Positions 1 through 9,917 are shown, counted from the first letter of the stretch. The stretch: 64,000 bases of DNA from Affinundibacterium fentianense (GCF_018139545.1 NZ_JAGSPJ010000006.1:1-64000), one strand, 5' to 3'. A program made the numbers and translations. Notes: generated by a model from the letters alone, not told the origin.

Positions 1-391
1 CCAACGAATCAGGGGCTTTTGCTTTATCCCTACACAAAAACATATTCCACATAACCCGATTCTTTGTTACTCCTCACCTTCGATCCACCACTCCTCAGGC
101 TCTCCTTCACGACTTTTTTAGTACTAAGCACTATAAAAACTCCTTCGTCCTTGTATCAGCTTTTGATAACCATATACCTTTTTGTCAATCAAAACTAAGC
201 CTCTAATAGTAATTGACTTAAAAAACCAATTCACTTTGGTGATCTACAACAACTAAAGTAAGAATGTGCAAAAAAATAACAAAAAGAATAGTAAAAATGT
301 TTTTAATTATATAGTGGTGTTAGTATGTGTCTTTATAAGTATCTTTTTTGATAATTTTAGTTTTTCCTCGAATATAAAAAAAGGAAACATC
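1..391. other. Non-coding region upstream of minor-pilin operon
   Basis: No convincing gene is visible here. Positions about 60-165 are rich in C and T on the plus strand, and the rest is AT-rich. A reading frame continuous with the first prepilin opens at a GTG at 266, but it lacks a good ribosome site and encodes an AT-rich, Asn/Lys-rich stretch, so I treat it as leader. The pilus operon promoter should lie here. No strong sigma-70 pair could be picked by eye. Confidence 0.5.
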
Positions 392-973
392 ATGGAGAAT
401 CAAAGGAATCAATACTACAAAGGAATGACTCTTACAGAGTTAATCATTTCTCTATTTTTGGTAAGTGTGCTTTCGCAAATCGCTCTAGCATCGTATTCAA
501 ATTTGGTTGCGCGTATGCGCATCTATACGGCATCAAGTACTTTGCATGCAGCACTACTCTATGCCCGATCAGAAGCGTTAAAGCGGGGTGGAGGTGTAAT
601 AATCTGCCGAAGTACAAATGCTGATGGCAATTCAGCATCTTGTGATGCTGCAGCTGCGACAGGTGCTAGCGCGGAGTGGGGCGATGGTTGGATTATCTTT
701 CATGATCGAAACCAAGATGGAAAATATTCGACTGAAGATGAAATTTTACAAGTACATGGAAAGGTGTTTCAATCGTCAACGGTTGGCTCAATAAATTCAA
801 GCCCAATCCGTAAGCAAATAAAATTCAATAACCTTGGACAAGTATATGGAACATTTTTAGAGTTCTCCATTGTTGCACCCGAGGGAAAATTGGACCCAAG
901 CTACTTTCGCTATATCTGTATTGCGTCAGGAGGCCGCGCCAGAATTGACAAGCAAGAATGCGCGCAAAAATAG
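392..973 (+). CDS. Type IV minor prepilin, GspH/FimT family (first copy)
   Basis: Minor pilin of the type IV pilus, 193 residues from the ATG at 392. That start is chosen because an AAGGAAAC ribosome site sits just before it and because it leaves a short basic leader ending in KG. The prepilin peptidase site is G|MTLTE with Glu at +5, followed by a hydrophobic helix. A FimT-type C-terminal domain follows, with the motifs ARSEALKRG and WGDGWIIF and two Cys pairs. It is the first gene of a run of pilus genes and resembles the next gene closely enough to suggest tandem duplication. Minor pilins of this group prime pilus assembly or bind DNA; which role applies here cannot be read from the sequence. 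Confidence 0.85.
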   Translation: MENQRNQYYKGMTLTELIISLFLVSVLSQIALASYSNLVARMRIYTASSTLHAALLYARSEALKRGGGVIICRSTNADGNSASCDAAAATGASAEWGDGWIIFHDRNQDGKYSTEDEILQVHGKVFQSSTVGSINSSPIRKQIKFNNLGQVYGTFLEFSIVAPEGKLDPSYFRYICIASGGRARIDKQECAQK

Positions 974-1098
974 CTTCGTGTCTTTTTTATATTCGAAAAA
1001 TCACGCCCTCGCATCAAGCGTTCCCCGCCGCTTATCTGAAAAAAATTGCGCACAGGCACTTCTTCTGTATACTCCAAAATAACAGAAGGAGAATAAAA

Positions 1099-1674
1099 AT
1101 GCCCGCTAATCTGCAGCGAAATCAAATCCAGTACGGTGTCACTTTAGTGGAATTATTGATTGTATTGGCCATCACCGGTGTCTTGGCTGCTATGGCGATG
1201 CCTTCATACCGAAATATGGTTATTTCAAACAGAATTTCAAGCATTACCGCAGATCTACACGGCAACTTGCTGTTGGCTCGCTCTGAGGCTCTGAAGCGAG
1301 GGGTTCGCGTGTCTATTTGCAAGAGCGCAACCGCAGATGATGCAGCACCAGTATGCGATCAATCGCCAAGCAGTGTGTCAAATGTCGGATGGGGAAGTGG
1401 TTGGTTAATTTTTGCAGATGTTGATGGCGATGGTGATTTTGAAGCTGGGGATACTTTACTGCGAGTTCAAGGACGCATGTTGGCAACTTCCCAGGATGGG
1501 TCGATTATTCCAAGTAATGCGATTGAATTCGTTACCTTTGGTTCGACCGGCCAGACTTTTACAGCGGTGAATTTTCAAGTTAGCTCACCAACCGGTTATG
1601 CAAATTTAGATAGAGCGGTTTGCATTGGTGTTGGCGGAAGGGCACGGGTCGGTAAAACACCGGACTGTCCATAG
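1099..1674 (+). CDS. fimT: Type IV minor prepilin, GspH/FimT (FimU-like, second copy)
   Basis: Minor pilin of 191 residues. The ATG at 1099 is preferred over an upstream in-frame start because AGAAGGAG precedes it at the right distance and the leader is then short. The cleavage site is G|VTLVE, followed by a hydrophobic helix. FimT motifs are LLARSEALKRG, a Cys near residue 74, and WGSGWLIF followed by a DVDGDGDFE acidic loop that resembles a calcium site. Its position directly before pilV matches fimU in the Pseudomonas fimU-pilVWXY1-pilE order. The stop at 1672-1674 nearly abuts the next start. The C-terminal GGRAR-VGK-CP ending is shared with the first copy. Confidence 0.87.
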   Translation: MPANLQRNQIQYGVTLVELLIVLAITGVLAAMAMPSYRNMVISNRISSITADLHGNLLLARSEALKRGVRVSICKSATADDAAPVCDQSPSSVSNVGWGSGWLIFADVDGDGDFEAGDTLLRVQGRMLATSQDGSIIPSNAIEFVTFGSTGQTFTAVNFQVSSPTGYANLDRAVCIGVGGRARVGKTPDCP

Positions 1675-1675
1675 A

Positions 1676-2233
1676 ATGGAGACGATTGTGCAAAATATGC
1701 GACGACAAAGTGGTGCTACTTTAATTGAAATTATGGTTTCAATTTTAGTTATGGCGATAGGCTTACTTGGTCTGGCTAGCCTGCAGATCAATGCAATGAA
1801 GTTTCAGAAAACGGCAAGTCAGCGATCGGAAGCAACGCAAGCTGCTTATGATTTAGGTGAACGTATGCGGAGTAATTGGGTGGCAACCGGAGCTCCCACA
1901 GATAAAGCAACAAATGAAGCAAAATACACTTTCCTTGACGAGTATGGGACAGTGTATGCGGCCAATCACGATCCTCAAAATGATTGCGTCTCTACGAAAT
2001 GCACATCAGCTCAAATCGCAGCGAACGATATTCAAGAATGGTTGCGCAACCTACAACGTCGATTGATCGGTGGCGCTGGTGTTATCGTTCCGGTGGTTGG
2101 TGGTGTGGGGTCGACTTTTGATGTGACGGTGATGTGGAAGGAGCCCACTTTTACGGATGTCGATGCGACTTGCCCTGAAGCTGCAAAAGCTCCAGCAGGT
2201 GTTCGTTGTTTTAATTTGAGATTCTCAATATGA
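1676..2233 (+). CDS. pilV: Type IV pilus minor pilin PilV
   Basis: Minor pilin of about 185 residues, part of the tip complex primed with PilW, PilX and PilY1. The prepilin site G|ATLIE is followed by the helix VSILVMAIGLLGLASLQ, typical of PilV. The C-terminal domain has several Cys (DCVSTKC, CPEAA, RCFN) likely to form disulfides in the periplasm. The start is ambiguous: ATG at 1676 lies one base after the preceding stop, and a GTG at 1688 has GGAGA at good spacing. Both give the same mature pilin. The stop overlaps the pilW start by 4 bases, so the two are translationally coupled. Confidence 0.88.
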   Translation: METIVQNMRRQSGATLIEIMVSILVMAIGLLGLASLQINAMKFQKTASQRSEATQAAYDLGERMRSNWVATGAPTDKATNEAKYTFLDEYGTVYAANHDPQNDCVSTKCTSAQIAANDIQEWLRNLQRRLIGGAGVIVPVVGGVGSTFDVTVMWKEPTFTDVDATCPEAAKAPAGVRCFNLRFSI

Positions 2234-3240
2234 AAACACATTTGAATTTCACTATCGCGTCGAACTACGAAAAAGGTCGCTCGATCGTCGAAGTGATGAT
2301 TGCTTTGACCATAGGAATGGTAATCTTAATTGCCGTGTCGTCCTTGTTTGTAACGAATCGTCAAACATTTAGATCCGGTGATGATAAGACCAGGCTCGAT
2401 GAGGAAGGTCGACTTGCCTTAAATTTGATGGCTTTTCATGTTCGTATGGCCGGATATGGAACAATCTTATCCACCAATGAAAAATATGTGAATACGGACG
2501 ATGCTTTGAAATTAAACAAAGCTTATCCCGCCACTTACACGAGTTATTCCAACTTGAAAACTGGTGCATCAGAAAACGCAATACGAGGTTGTGCAGGCGG
2601 ATTCGCCAATACTGCAACTGAAGTTACAACGGTAGCTTGTGCGGCTGGAACAGCTTCTGACGCTTTTTTGGTTCGCTATGTTGTGGATCAAAATGTCATC
2701 GCTTCAGGAGGTGCTACTCCAACAGACTGTTTGGGGGCAAATGCTATTCTTTCCCCCGCAATCCCAGAGTTAAATGGTCGTCCAGGAACAGCGGCGTATT
2801 ATGTTATTGAGAATAGATTCTTTGTGCAAAATAATGCGACAACAGGAAATCCTGAATTGTACTGTCGGGGCAATGGGAATACTGCTCCTGGAAGCAATCT
2901 AGCGAATGCTGCACAACCTATTGCCGAGAATGTCGAGGCTATGAAAGTGACTTATGGTTTATCGCCAGATGAAGTGACTTTAGAGAACGACAAAACAATG
3001 ACTGTCCAAAATGTGAACCAGTTTGTCACTGCAGATAAGATGTTGACACCGGACATGTGGGGGCGAGTTGTGTCAGTCCGCATTTGCATCGTTGTGCGCT
3101 CTGCGAATAATAATTTGGTGACCACACCGCAAACCTACCGTGACTGTGAAGACAAATTGGTAACGGCAGCGGATCGTCGAATCCGTGGTGTATTCTCGAC
3201 TACAGTGGCAATTCGAAGCCGTTCAGTGGGGGCAACATGA
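2230..3240 (+). CDS. pilW: Type IV pilus minor pilin PilW
   Basis: A 336-residue PilW-family prepilin. The leader ends in EKG and cleavage would be before RSIVE, with Glu at +5. The helix MIALTIGMVILIAVSSLFV and the following RLDEEGRLALNLMAFHVRMAGYG segment are hallmarks of PilW. A large Cys-containing C-terminal domain follows. The start overlaps the pilV stop (ATGA) and the stop overlaps the pilX start (ATGA), so pilV, pilW and pilX form a coupled translation unit. Together with PilX and PilY1 it is expected to form the pilus tip or initiation complex. Confidence 0.9.
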   Translation: MKTHLNFTIASNYEKGRSIVEVMIALTIGMVILIAVSSLFVTNRQTFRSGDDKTRLDEEGRLALNLMAFHVRMAGYGTILSTNEKYVNTDDALKLNKAYPATYTSYSNLKTGASENAIRGCAGGFANTATEVTTVACAAGTASDAFLVRYVVDQNVIASGGATPTDCLGANAILSPAIPELNGRPGTAAYYVIENRFFVQNNATTGNPELYCRGNGNTAPGSNLANAAQPIAENVEAMKVTYGLSPDEVTLENDKTMTVQNVNQFVTADKMLTPDMWGRVVSVRICIVVRSANNNLVTTPQTYRDCEDKLVTAADRRIRGVFSTTVAIRSRSVGAT

Positions 3241-3788
3241 AATTTAAATTTCATCAAAAACAAAGAGGTTTCGTGTTAGCGGTCAGTATGATTTTTTTAA
3301 TTGTCATGACGATGCTCGCCGTCACTGCAATTAAGAAAGCGACATTGGATGAGAAAGTGACTGCGAATCTACGTGCTCAGGATCTCGCATTTCAGGCAGC
3401 AGAAAAGGCACTTCGCTTTTGTGAAAGCTTTATCGTGTTGACGGTGGGTGCATTAGATATGTGCAAGATTTCAGACGCATCACCTGTGAAAGCTATTCCA
3501 TCGCAAAAACCGGCAAATATTGCTGATGTCACGAGCAATTTTCCCGATGAGTGGACTAAGGCTGCGAATTGGAAAGGTGCAGGCGCAAACAATGCGGTCA
3601 AATTGTCGGAGGCAAATTCGATTGTGAATGTTGCGGATCAACCGCAATGCATGATTGAGCGTTGGGAACAGCCGAATGATCGTGGTGGCGAACAGTTTTA
3701 TCCTTACGTGATAACTGCGCGCGGTGTAGGTAGTGTTGATACAGCAGTTGTCTGGCTACAAGAAGTCATTCGTTGCGGCAATAATTAA
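3237..3788 (+). CDS. pilX: Type IV pilus assembly protein PilX
   Basis: A 183-residue PilX-family minor pilin. The N-terminus has QRG|FVLAVSMIFLIVMTMLA, then the ATLDEKVTANLRAQDLAFQAAEKALR segment typical of PilX. Unlike its neighbours it has Val, not Glu, at mature position +5, as expected for PilX/GspK-type subunits that sit at the tip and need no Glu-5 contact with a subunit above. It starts inside the pilW stop codon and ends 12 bases before pilY1, so it is clearly in the same operon. Confidence 0.88.
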   Translation: MKFKFHQKQRGFVLAVSMIFLIVMTMLAVTAIKKATLDEKVTANLRAQDLAFQAAEKALRFCESFIVLTVGALDMCKISDASPVKAIPSQKPANIADVTSNFPDEWTKAANWKGAGANNAVKLSEANSIVNVADQPQCMIERWEQPNDRGGEQFYPYVITARGVGSVDTAVVWLQEVIRCGNN

Positions 3789-3800
3789 TCGAGGTGCATC

Positions 3801-6800
3801 ATGATGAATAAAAAATCCTATTTGACCTATTCGATAGTGCAATTGCTGGTTGCGAGTCAATTGCTGGCACCTCTTTCAAGTATTGCAGGTATCTCAAATT
3901 TACCGCCACTTGTAAAAGCGAATGTCCCACCCAATGTTTTCTATACCTTAGATGATTCGGGGTCGATGATGTTCGAAGTGATGCCCGAGGAACTTACACC
4001 GACTGGAAATGCGACTACCGATGGATCTCGTACTGACATGTTTTTATACTGTAATGATACTTGCTGGGTAACGCGAGTGTTTCCATCGCCTGACGACGTT
4101 TATAACGTCAGTGGTAATGGCAATTACAGTTCGAATTTGGAGACCGTTGTTGGTTTTTCGGACAATATTACGGTCGCACGTTGGCGCTCACCTGAGACCA
4201 ATAAAATGTATTACAACCCAGCTGTTCGTTACGATCCATGGATCGATCCGGCTAGTATTACAGCATCGAATCCCTATGGGAATAATATGCCAAATGCGAG
4301 CCCGACAGCTGCGAAATATAATCCGGTTACTGTCAGCTCGATGAGTACGGCGACTTTAAATCTCACAGTAGAGCAGAACTACGATATCCATAGTAACAAG
4401 TGGCTAAATGATGCTGCTAACGCGACGACCTCGACTCCGAAGTGGACGATAAATGGGGTCGCCGATAAAACAAAATTCTATCCAGCTACCTATTTTCAAT
4501 ATAATCCAGATGGATTGACAACTTGCAATACAAGCAAACTCAGTTGTTTTAAGCGAATTGAAATTAAATCAGGAACGACTTTGCCTGCAAAATCTGCAGC
4601 CCGTTCAGATTGTGCCTCGACAACATGTACCTATGACGAGGAAATTACGAATTTTGCGAATTGGTTCCAGTACTACCGTTCGAGGATGTTATCAGCACGC
4701 GCTGGTAGCGGCAGGGCATTTGCTAACCAAGCATCGACTCTGCGTGTCGGATTTGGAACGATTAATACGACGGGTACTAAAGTATTAAATGTGTCTGATG
4801 ATTTCGACGTAACGAATAAGAAAAATTTTCTCAATACTTTGTATCAACGCAAAGTTCCATCTGCTGGTACTCCTCTTCGAAAGGCCGTGGATGATATTGG
4901 GCAGTATTTTAAAGATGGAACGATAACTGGCCCTTGGCAGACTAAATACAATGTCGGCAGCACCAGTGATCAACTTAGTTGCCGGCAAAATTACAATATT
5001 TTGATGACCGATGGATATTGGAACAATGACGGAGCTGGCACAGGTCGCACAGGTGACTGGGATGGGAAAAACGGCAATACAATGACGAGTTCGGAAGGAA
5101 AAACTTACAAATACACTGCTGTTAAGCCTTATATGGATGGTGAGGGCGATACCTTGGCTGATATCGCTATGTATTATTGGGTCAATGACCTGAGAACAGA
5201 TTGGTTGGCAGCCAAAAAAAATGTACCGCCCTCGCGTGACGGTGTGGATCCGGCCTTTTGGCAGCATTTAGTCCAATATACGGTGGGACTTGGCGTCAAG
5301 GGGACTTTAGATCCAGCGGTTGATTTGGCAGCACTTACCTCAGGGACAAAGTCTTGGCCTAAAGCCTCGGAAAATCAAGTGGATGACTTATGGCACGCCG
5401 CTTTGAATTCTCGAGGTAAATATTTTAATGCAGGCAATCCTCAGGCGTTTTCTGATGCCCTGAATAGCGCATTAAATGAAATAGCAGCACGATCCGGCGA
5501 TGCCGCGGCGGTAGCGACCTCCAAAAACACATTGGATATCGGCCTGAAGCTATACACTTCAACCTATCAGACTGCTGATTGGTCTGGCCGATTGGAACAA
5601 AAATCAGTTGATCTTAGTGGCAATATAAAGTCGGTCAATGATTGGGATACGGATACAAAAATTCCTGTTCCTGCATCTCGTAAAATCGTGACGGTGAACG
5701 CGAATGGTAAAGGTGGTACCGAATTTGATTTCGACAATATTACCTCTGGGGATCAAACGATCATGAACACAGCGGCAGCGGCATATGCACCAGCGTATAC
5801 GGTTTATGGAAAAGATATTTTGGACTATGTAAAGGGTGAAAAGTCCTTGGAGTCAAAACCTTTCCGCACGCGTAAAGTCTTGTTAGGTGATTTGGTCAAT
5901 TCTGATCCCCAGTACTTGAAAGAAGGCAAGGACGGTGGCTACATTTTCTTGCCTACCGATATTCCAGGCAAGACTACATACAGCAAATATCTCACCACGA
6001 AAAAGACAAGGGCGGCAACTGTATTTGTTGGTAGCAACGACGGAATGTTGCATGCGTTCGATGCAACGGCTGATGCGAATGGTGGCAAAGAGCGATTCGC
6101 CTATATTCCCAAAGCGGTTATTCCATTTTTACATGAATTGGCGAAGCCTAATTATGTTCATCGATTCTATGTTGATGGTACACCGTCCATTGCTGATGCA
6201 GCGATCGGTTCTGATTCAACCAAACCTTGGAAAACAATTTTAGTAGGAACAACTGGTGCGGGCGCGAAATCGGTGTTTGCTTTGGATGTGACTGATTCAA
6301 GTACCTTTGATAAGACTAATGTTCTGTGGGAATACAATTCGACTGTTCCTGCAGTTGATGCCGATTTAGGTTATACGATCGGGGTTGCTCAAATTGGTGT
6401 TATGCGTGACGGACGTTGGGTTGCGGTATTCGGCAATGGCTTTGAAAGCACGAGCTTGAAAGCAGTGTTGTATGTTTTAGACTTAAAAACAGGCAACCTC
6501 ATTAAGAAGATTGAGACAGGAATTGGCGGCGCTGGTACACCAAACGGTCTGTCCACACCCAAATTGCTATTGAACGCGGATTCAACCATCAAAGCGGCTT
6601 ATGCTGGAGATCGTCAAGGCAATTTGTGGAAGTTTGATTTTGTGACAACTGGTACGGCGCCTTCGATGGTGACGACGCCAGGCTTAGCCTTACCATCAGC
6701 GACTCCATTGTTTAGCGCGGTCGATAGTGGGCGTAAGCAACCGATCACAACACAGCCTCAAATTTACCCTCACCCAGAAGGCGGCAATATGATTGTGTTT

Positions 6801-7397
6801 GGGACCGGTAAAATTTTTGAAGACACCGATGCAGCAACGACAGATAAAGAAACTTTGTACGGAATTTGGGATAAAACCACCACGAGCCAGGTCACGCAGT
6901 CGCAATTGGTCGAACAAACTTTGAGTGCCAGTGGGAAGTTATACCAAGTGACCAAGAATGTGGTTCCTTGGGCGACAAAACGCGGATGGTTTATGACATT
7001 AAAAGTGAAATCAGGAGAGCGCGTAGTCAATGATCCAATTATTTTTGAGGATCAAGTAATTTTCACAACCTTATTTCCAGGTAGTAGCACGGATCTCTGT
7101 GTCATTGATGGTCTGTCCACAACCTTGCAAATTAGTCCGTTGAACGGTGGCGCCTTAGGTTACCAAACTATCGACTCAGATGGGAATGGCGTTGTGGATG
7201 CATCTGATACGATGGCGAGCGGAATACAAAGCAGCGCAACATTTGGTACCACAATCATTCGGATGGGTAACCGCAAAGTGAAGATTTTCCAAGCTGATGC
7301 AAAGACTGGAACAGTACCACCTTCTGGTAAAGACGCGAAATTATCCGCTGCAATTCCAACCGTCCGATTGTGGCGTCAGTTAGTTGGGCGGCAGTAG
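3801..7397 (+). CDS. pilY1: Type IV pilus tip adhesin/assembly protein PilY1
   Basis: A 1198-residue secreted PilY1/PilC protein that promotes pilus extension and adhesion. A signal peptide spans about residues 1-29. A von Willebrand A-like N-terminal region carries the MIDAS motif DDSGS at 51-55. The C-terminal beta-propeller starts with VGSNDGMLHAFDA and RFAYIPKAV and continues to the end. A calcium-loop sequence DSDGNGVVDASD lies near residue 1126, close to the C-terminus. GAGGTG precedes the ATG at 3801, and a second ATG follows at 3804. Length is in the usual range. It sits in the same operon as pilVWX and before pilE. Confidence 0.93.
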   Translation: MMNKKSYLTYSIVQLLVASQLLAPLSSIAGISNLPPLVKANVPPNVFYTLDDSGSMMFEVMPEELTPTGNATTDGSRTDMFLYCNDTCWVTRVFPSPDDVYNVSGNGNYSSNLETVVGFSDNITVARWRSPETNKMYYNPAVRYDPWIDPASITASNPYGNNMPNASPTAAKYNPVTVSSMSTATLNLTVEQNYDIHSNKWLNDAANATTSTPKWTINGVADKTKFYPATYFQYNPDGLTTCNTSKLSCFKRIEIKSGTTLPAKSAARSDCASTTCTYDEEITNFANWFQYYRSRMLSARAGSGRAFANQASTLRVGFGTINTTGTKVLNVSDDFDVTNKKNFLNTLYQRKVPSAGTPLRKAVDDIGQYFKDGTITGPWQTKYNVGSTSDQLSCRQNYNILMTDGYWNNDGAGTGRTGDWDGKNGNTMTSSEGKTYKYTAVKPYMDGEGDTLADIAMYYWVNDLRTDWLAAKKNVPPSRDGVDPAFWQHLVQYTVGLGVKGTLDPAVDLAALTSGTKSWPKASENQVDDLWHAALNSRGKYFNAGNPQAFSDALNSALNEIAARSGDAAAVATSKNTLDIGLKLYTSTYQTADWSGRLEQKSVDLSGNIKSVNDWDTDTKIPVPASRKIVTVNANGKGGTEFDFDNITSGDQTIMNTAAAAYAPAYTVYGKDILDYVKGEKSLESKPFRTRKVLLGDLVNSDPQYLKEGKDGGYIFLPTDIPGKTTYSKYLTTKKTRAATVFVGSNDGMLHAFDATADANGGKERFAYIPKAVIPFLHELAKPNYVHRFYVDGTPSIADAAIGSDSTKPWKTILVGTTGAGAKSVFALDVTDSSTFDKTNVLWEYNSTVPAVDADLGYTIGVAQIGVMRDGRWVAVFGNGFESTSLKAVLYVLDLKTGNLIKKIETGIGGAGTPNGLSTPKLLLNADSTIKAAYAGDRQGNLWKFDFVTTGTAPSMVTTPGLALPSATPLFSAVDSGRKQPITTQPQIYPHPEGGNMIVFGTGKIFEDTDAATTDKETLYGIWDKTTTSQVTQSQLVEQTLSASGKLYQVTKNVVPWATKRGWFMTLKVKSGERVVNDPIIFEDQVIFTTLFPGSSTDLCVIDGLSTTLQISPLNGGALGYQTIDSDGNGVVDASDTMASGIQSSATFGTTIIRMGNRKVKIFQADAKTGTVPPSGKDAKLSAAIPTVRLWRQLVGRQ

Positions 7398-7439
7398 AGT
7401 ATCGAATTGATGAGAAAAATAAGTTGAGGGAGTTGAGAA

Positions 7440-7910
7440 ATGAATACATTAGATGTTAGACAGCAGAAAGGTTTTACTTTAATTGAGCTAATGATCACGG
7501 TGGCAATTATTGCAATTATCACTGCGATCGCATACCCAAGCTACCGAGATAATGTGCGGCGCGGTAATCGTGCGGAAGTTCGTGCACTTTTGCTTGAAAA
7601 TGCACAATATATGGAGCGATTTTTTTCAGAAAATAATTCCTATCTTCAAACGGCTGCAGCGGTGCCAGTTGCGCCAGTGTTGCCAAATCTCGTTTCGCCG
7701 CGAGGTGCAACAGGTACGAAAGTCAATTACAACATAGCCTTCCGTGCTGCGCCTGCGCGAGGTGTCATGAACTATGCGATTGAAGCTGTTCCAGCCAATG
7801 CAATGGCCGGTGATGATTGTGCAACCTACACCTATAATCAACTAGGTCAAAAGGGGAGTAGCGGAACTTTAACTGGGGGGATGACCACAGAAACTTGCTG
7901 GTCTAAATAA
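7440..7910 (+). CDS. pilE: Type IV pilin PilE (minor pilin of the pilVWXY1E cluster)
   Basis: A 156-residue type IVa pilin. The leader [11 protein letters not shown] is followed by [24 protein letters not shown], a textbook N-terminal helix with Glu at +5. Two Cys near the C-terminus (DDCATYTYN and TTETCWSK) would close the disulfide-bonded D-loop. GGGAG stands 9 bases before the ATG. Position at the end of the fimT-pilVWXY1 operon fits the minor pilin PilE rather than the major pilin, which is normally encoded elsewhere. A strong terminator follows. Confidence 0.88.
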   Translation: MNTLDVRQQKGFTLIELMITVAIIAIITAIAYPSYRDNVRRGNRAEVRALLLENAQYMERFFSENNSYLQTAAAVPVAPVLPNLVSPRGATGTKVNYNIAFRAAPARGVMNYAIEAVPANAMAGDDCATYTYNQLGQKGSSGTLTGGMTTETCWSK

Positions 7911-7998
7911 GGGGCGTCTGTTTCCTCAATCAAATCGAATCAATTGGTTTGAAATCACCTCTGAATTACATGATTTAGTTAGATTGACTTGGACGATG

Positions 7999-8032
7999 AA
8001 TAGCGAGTTGTTTCAACTCGCTATTTTTTTTT
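7999..8032 (+). terminator. Rho-independent terminator of the pilus operon
   Basis: A perfect 12-bp inverted repeat (AATAGCGAGTTG at 7999-8010 and CAACTCGCTATT at 8014-8025) with a TTT loop is followed by a run of T on the plus strand. It ends transcription after pilE. The stop codon of the convergent nrdR gene (8021-8023) lies inside the right arm. On the minus strand there is no T run, so it should act mainly in one direction. Confidence 0.88.
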
Positions 8033-8473
8033 AACTTCTTGAATTGCTTCGACAAATTCCGACACGTCTTCGAAACTCTTATAAACCGATGCAAAACGTA
8101 TATAAGCGATCTTGTCCAAACGCTTTAGTTCTCGCATTACGAGCTCACCCAGGTGTCCGGAGACAATTTCTCTCTCTCCACTTGCCAGTAATTTCTCTTC
8201 TATTCTTTGAATGGCTGTCTCCACAGCTTCGGCGGAAACAGGTCTTTTGCGTAACGCTAGCATCAAACTAGCACGCAATTTGGATGATTCATATTCTGAG
8301 CGACTCCCGTTTTTCTTGACGATCACGGGCATCGCTAGTTCGATTCGTTCGTAGGTTGTGAACCGCTTATCGCAGCTTGCGCAACGACGGCGACGACGGA
8401 TGCTATCACCCTCTTCAGAAATGCGCGTGTCTATCACTTGGGTATCAACATGATGACAATAAGGACATTTCAT
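8021..8473 (-). CDS. nrdR: Transcriptional repressor NrdR
   Basis: Repressor of ribonucleotide reductase genes, 150 residues, the usual length. The N-terminal zinc ribbon has Cys3, Cys6, Cys31 and Cys34 with the SIRRRRRC segment. An ATP-cone domain ([22 protein letters not shown] onward) senses nucleotides. Gene order glyA then nrdR on one strand is common in betaproteobacteria. Here a terminator separates them, so nrdR probably also has its own promoter in the 158-base gap. The C-terminus ends in a Lys-rich tail (EVKKK). Confidence 0.96.
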   Translation of the reverse strand: MKCPYCHHVDTQVIDTRISEEGDSIRRRRRCASCDKRFTTYERIELAMPVIVKKNGSRSEYESSKLRASLMLALRKRPVSAEAVETAIQRIEEKLLASGEREIVSGHLGELVMRELKRLDKIAYIRFASVYKSFEDVSEFVEAIQEVKKK

Positions 8474-8631
8474 TGCATTTCTCCTGCAAACACGGGATAG
8501 GTTCCACGATTAATTATTTTTATTAGAGGTGTATTACTCGATTTTATTGCGCGAGTTTTTTTCTTTGATCGTTGCACTTGAATTATGCTCGATATTTCGA
8601 TGTTGATCGATGCTTTTATTCTAGATGTTAT

Positions 8632-8660
8632 AAAAAAAGCCACTCATTAGAGTGGCTTTT
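8632..8660 (-). terminator. Rho-independent terminator of glyA
   Basis: An 11-bp perfect inverted repeat (AAAAGCCACTC / GAGTGGCTTTT) with a 4-base loop is followed on the minus strand by a run of T. It lies 10 bases beyond the glyA stop and before nrdR, so most glyA transcripts should end here. Confidence 0.87.
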
Positions 8661-8669
8661 GACTATTTT

Positions 8670-9917
8670 TTAGTTGCCATAAACAGGGAATGCATCGGTC
8701 AATTTTTTTACTTCTGCTTTGACTCGCTCAATCGTTGCATTGTCATTTGGATTGTCCAAAACATCGGCAACCAAATGACCGATTTTGATTGCCTCTGCTT
8801 CTTTGAAGCCACGGGTGGTCAAAGCTGGGCTACCTAAACGGATGCCAGAGGTAACGAATGGTTTTTCAGGATCGTTCGGGATGGAATTCTTGTTGCAAGT
8901 AATATGTGCGGAACCAAGTACCGCTTCGGCTGCTTTGCCTGTGATATTTTTAGATCGTAGGTCAACTAGCATTACGTGTGACTCTGTACGACCAGAGATA
9001 ATACGTAGTCCACGTTCGATCAAAGTTTTTGCTAGGGCATCTGCGTTTTTTACAACTTGTTCTTGGTACGCTTTGAATTCAGGATTCAATGCTTCTTTGA
9101 ATGCAACTGCTTTACCCGCAATCACGTGCATTAATGGACCACCTTGTAAGCCAGGAAAAATAGCTGAATTGATGATCTTTTCGTGTTCAGCTTTCATCAA
9201 AATGATGCCACCACGTGGGCCGCGTAACGACTTATGTGTCGTAGAGGTGACAAAGTCTGCGTGCGGCACAGGGTTAGGGTAGACGCCAGCAGCGATCAAG
9301 CCAGCATAGTGGGCCATGTCGACCATGAAATACGCGCCTACTTCTTTTGCGATTTTCGCAAAGCGTTCGAAATCGATACGCAAAGAATAAGCCGATGCGC
9401 CAGCAATGATCAACTTTGGTTTGGATTCACGTGCCAAACGTTCCATGGCTTCGTAGTCGATTTCTTCTTTTTCATTCAAACCGTAAGAAACCACGTTGAA
9501 CCATTTGCCTGACATATTCAATGGCATACCGTGTGTCAAATGACCGCCTTCGGCTAAAGACATGCCCATGATGGTATCGCCTGGCTTCAAGACGGCGAAG
9601 AACACACCTTGGTTCGCTTGTGAACCTGAGTTAGGTTGTACGTTAGCGGCTTCTGCACCGAAAATTTGTTTTAAGCGGTCAATCGCCAGTTGCTCGACTA
9701 CGTCAACGTGCTCACAGCCACCATAATAACGTTTGCCTGGATAACCTTCAGCGTACTTATTGGTCAATTGAGAACCTTGCGCTTCCATCACGGCTGGAGA
9801 AGTGTAGTTTTCAGAGGCGATCAACTCGATATGCTCTTGTTGACGTACATTTTCGGCTTGAATCGCGGCGAGCAATTCTGGATCGATATTAGCGAGAGTA
9901 TGATTCTTGGAGAACAT
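8670..9917 (-). CDS. glyA: Serine hydroxymethyltransferase GlyA
   Basis: PLP enzyme converting serine and tetrahydrofolate to glycine and methylene-tetrahydrofolate in the cytoplasm. It has 415 residues from the ATG at 9917, matching the E. coli length. That start is preferred over an upstream one because AGGAAA precedes it and the family begins this way ([15 protein letters not shown]). Visible family motifs are [33 protein letters not shown], the PLP-lysine segment [14 protein letters not shown] and GLQGGPLMH. It is likely monocistronic, with a terminator following. Confidence 0.97.
   Translation of the reverse strand: MFSKNHTLANIDPELLAAIQAENVRQQEHIELIASENYTSPAVMEAQGSQLTNKYAEGYPGKRYYGGCEHVDVVEQLAIDRLKQIFGAEAANVQPNSGSQANQGVFFAVLKPGDTIMGMSLAEGGHLTHGMPLNMSGKWFNVVSYGLNEKEEIDYEAMERLARESKPKLIIAGASAYSLRIDFERFAKIAKEVGAYFMVDMAHYAGLIAAGVYPNPVPHADFVTSTTHKSLRGPRGGIILMKAEHEKIINSAIFPGLQGGPLMHVIAGKAVAFKEALNPEFKAYQEQVVKNADALAKTLIERGLRIISGRTESHVMLVDLRSKNITGKAAEAVLGSAHITCNKNSIPNDPEKPFVTSGIRLGSPALTTRGFKEAEAIKIGHLVADVLDNPNDNATIERVKAEVKKLTDAFPVYGN

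Noticed and set aside
266..391. In-frame GTG extension of the first prepilin
   Set aside because: It would give a leader of over 50 residues, has no ribosome site, and is AT-rich. The ATG at 392 has AAGGAAAC and a normal short leader.
4785..5267. 160-codon open frame antisense to pilY1
   Set aside because: It is a shadow of the pilY1 frame with no family features.
8785..9282. 165-codon open frame antisense to glyA
   Set aside because: It mirrors the well-supported glyA coding frame and has no motif of its own.
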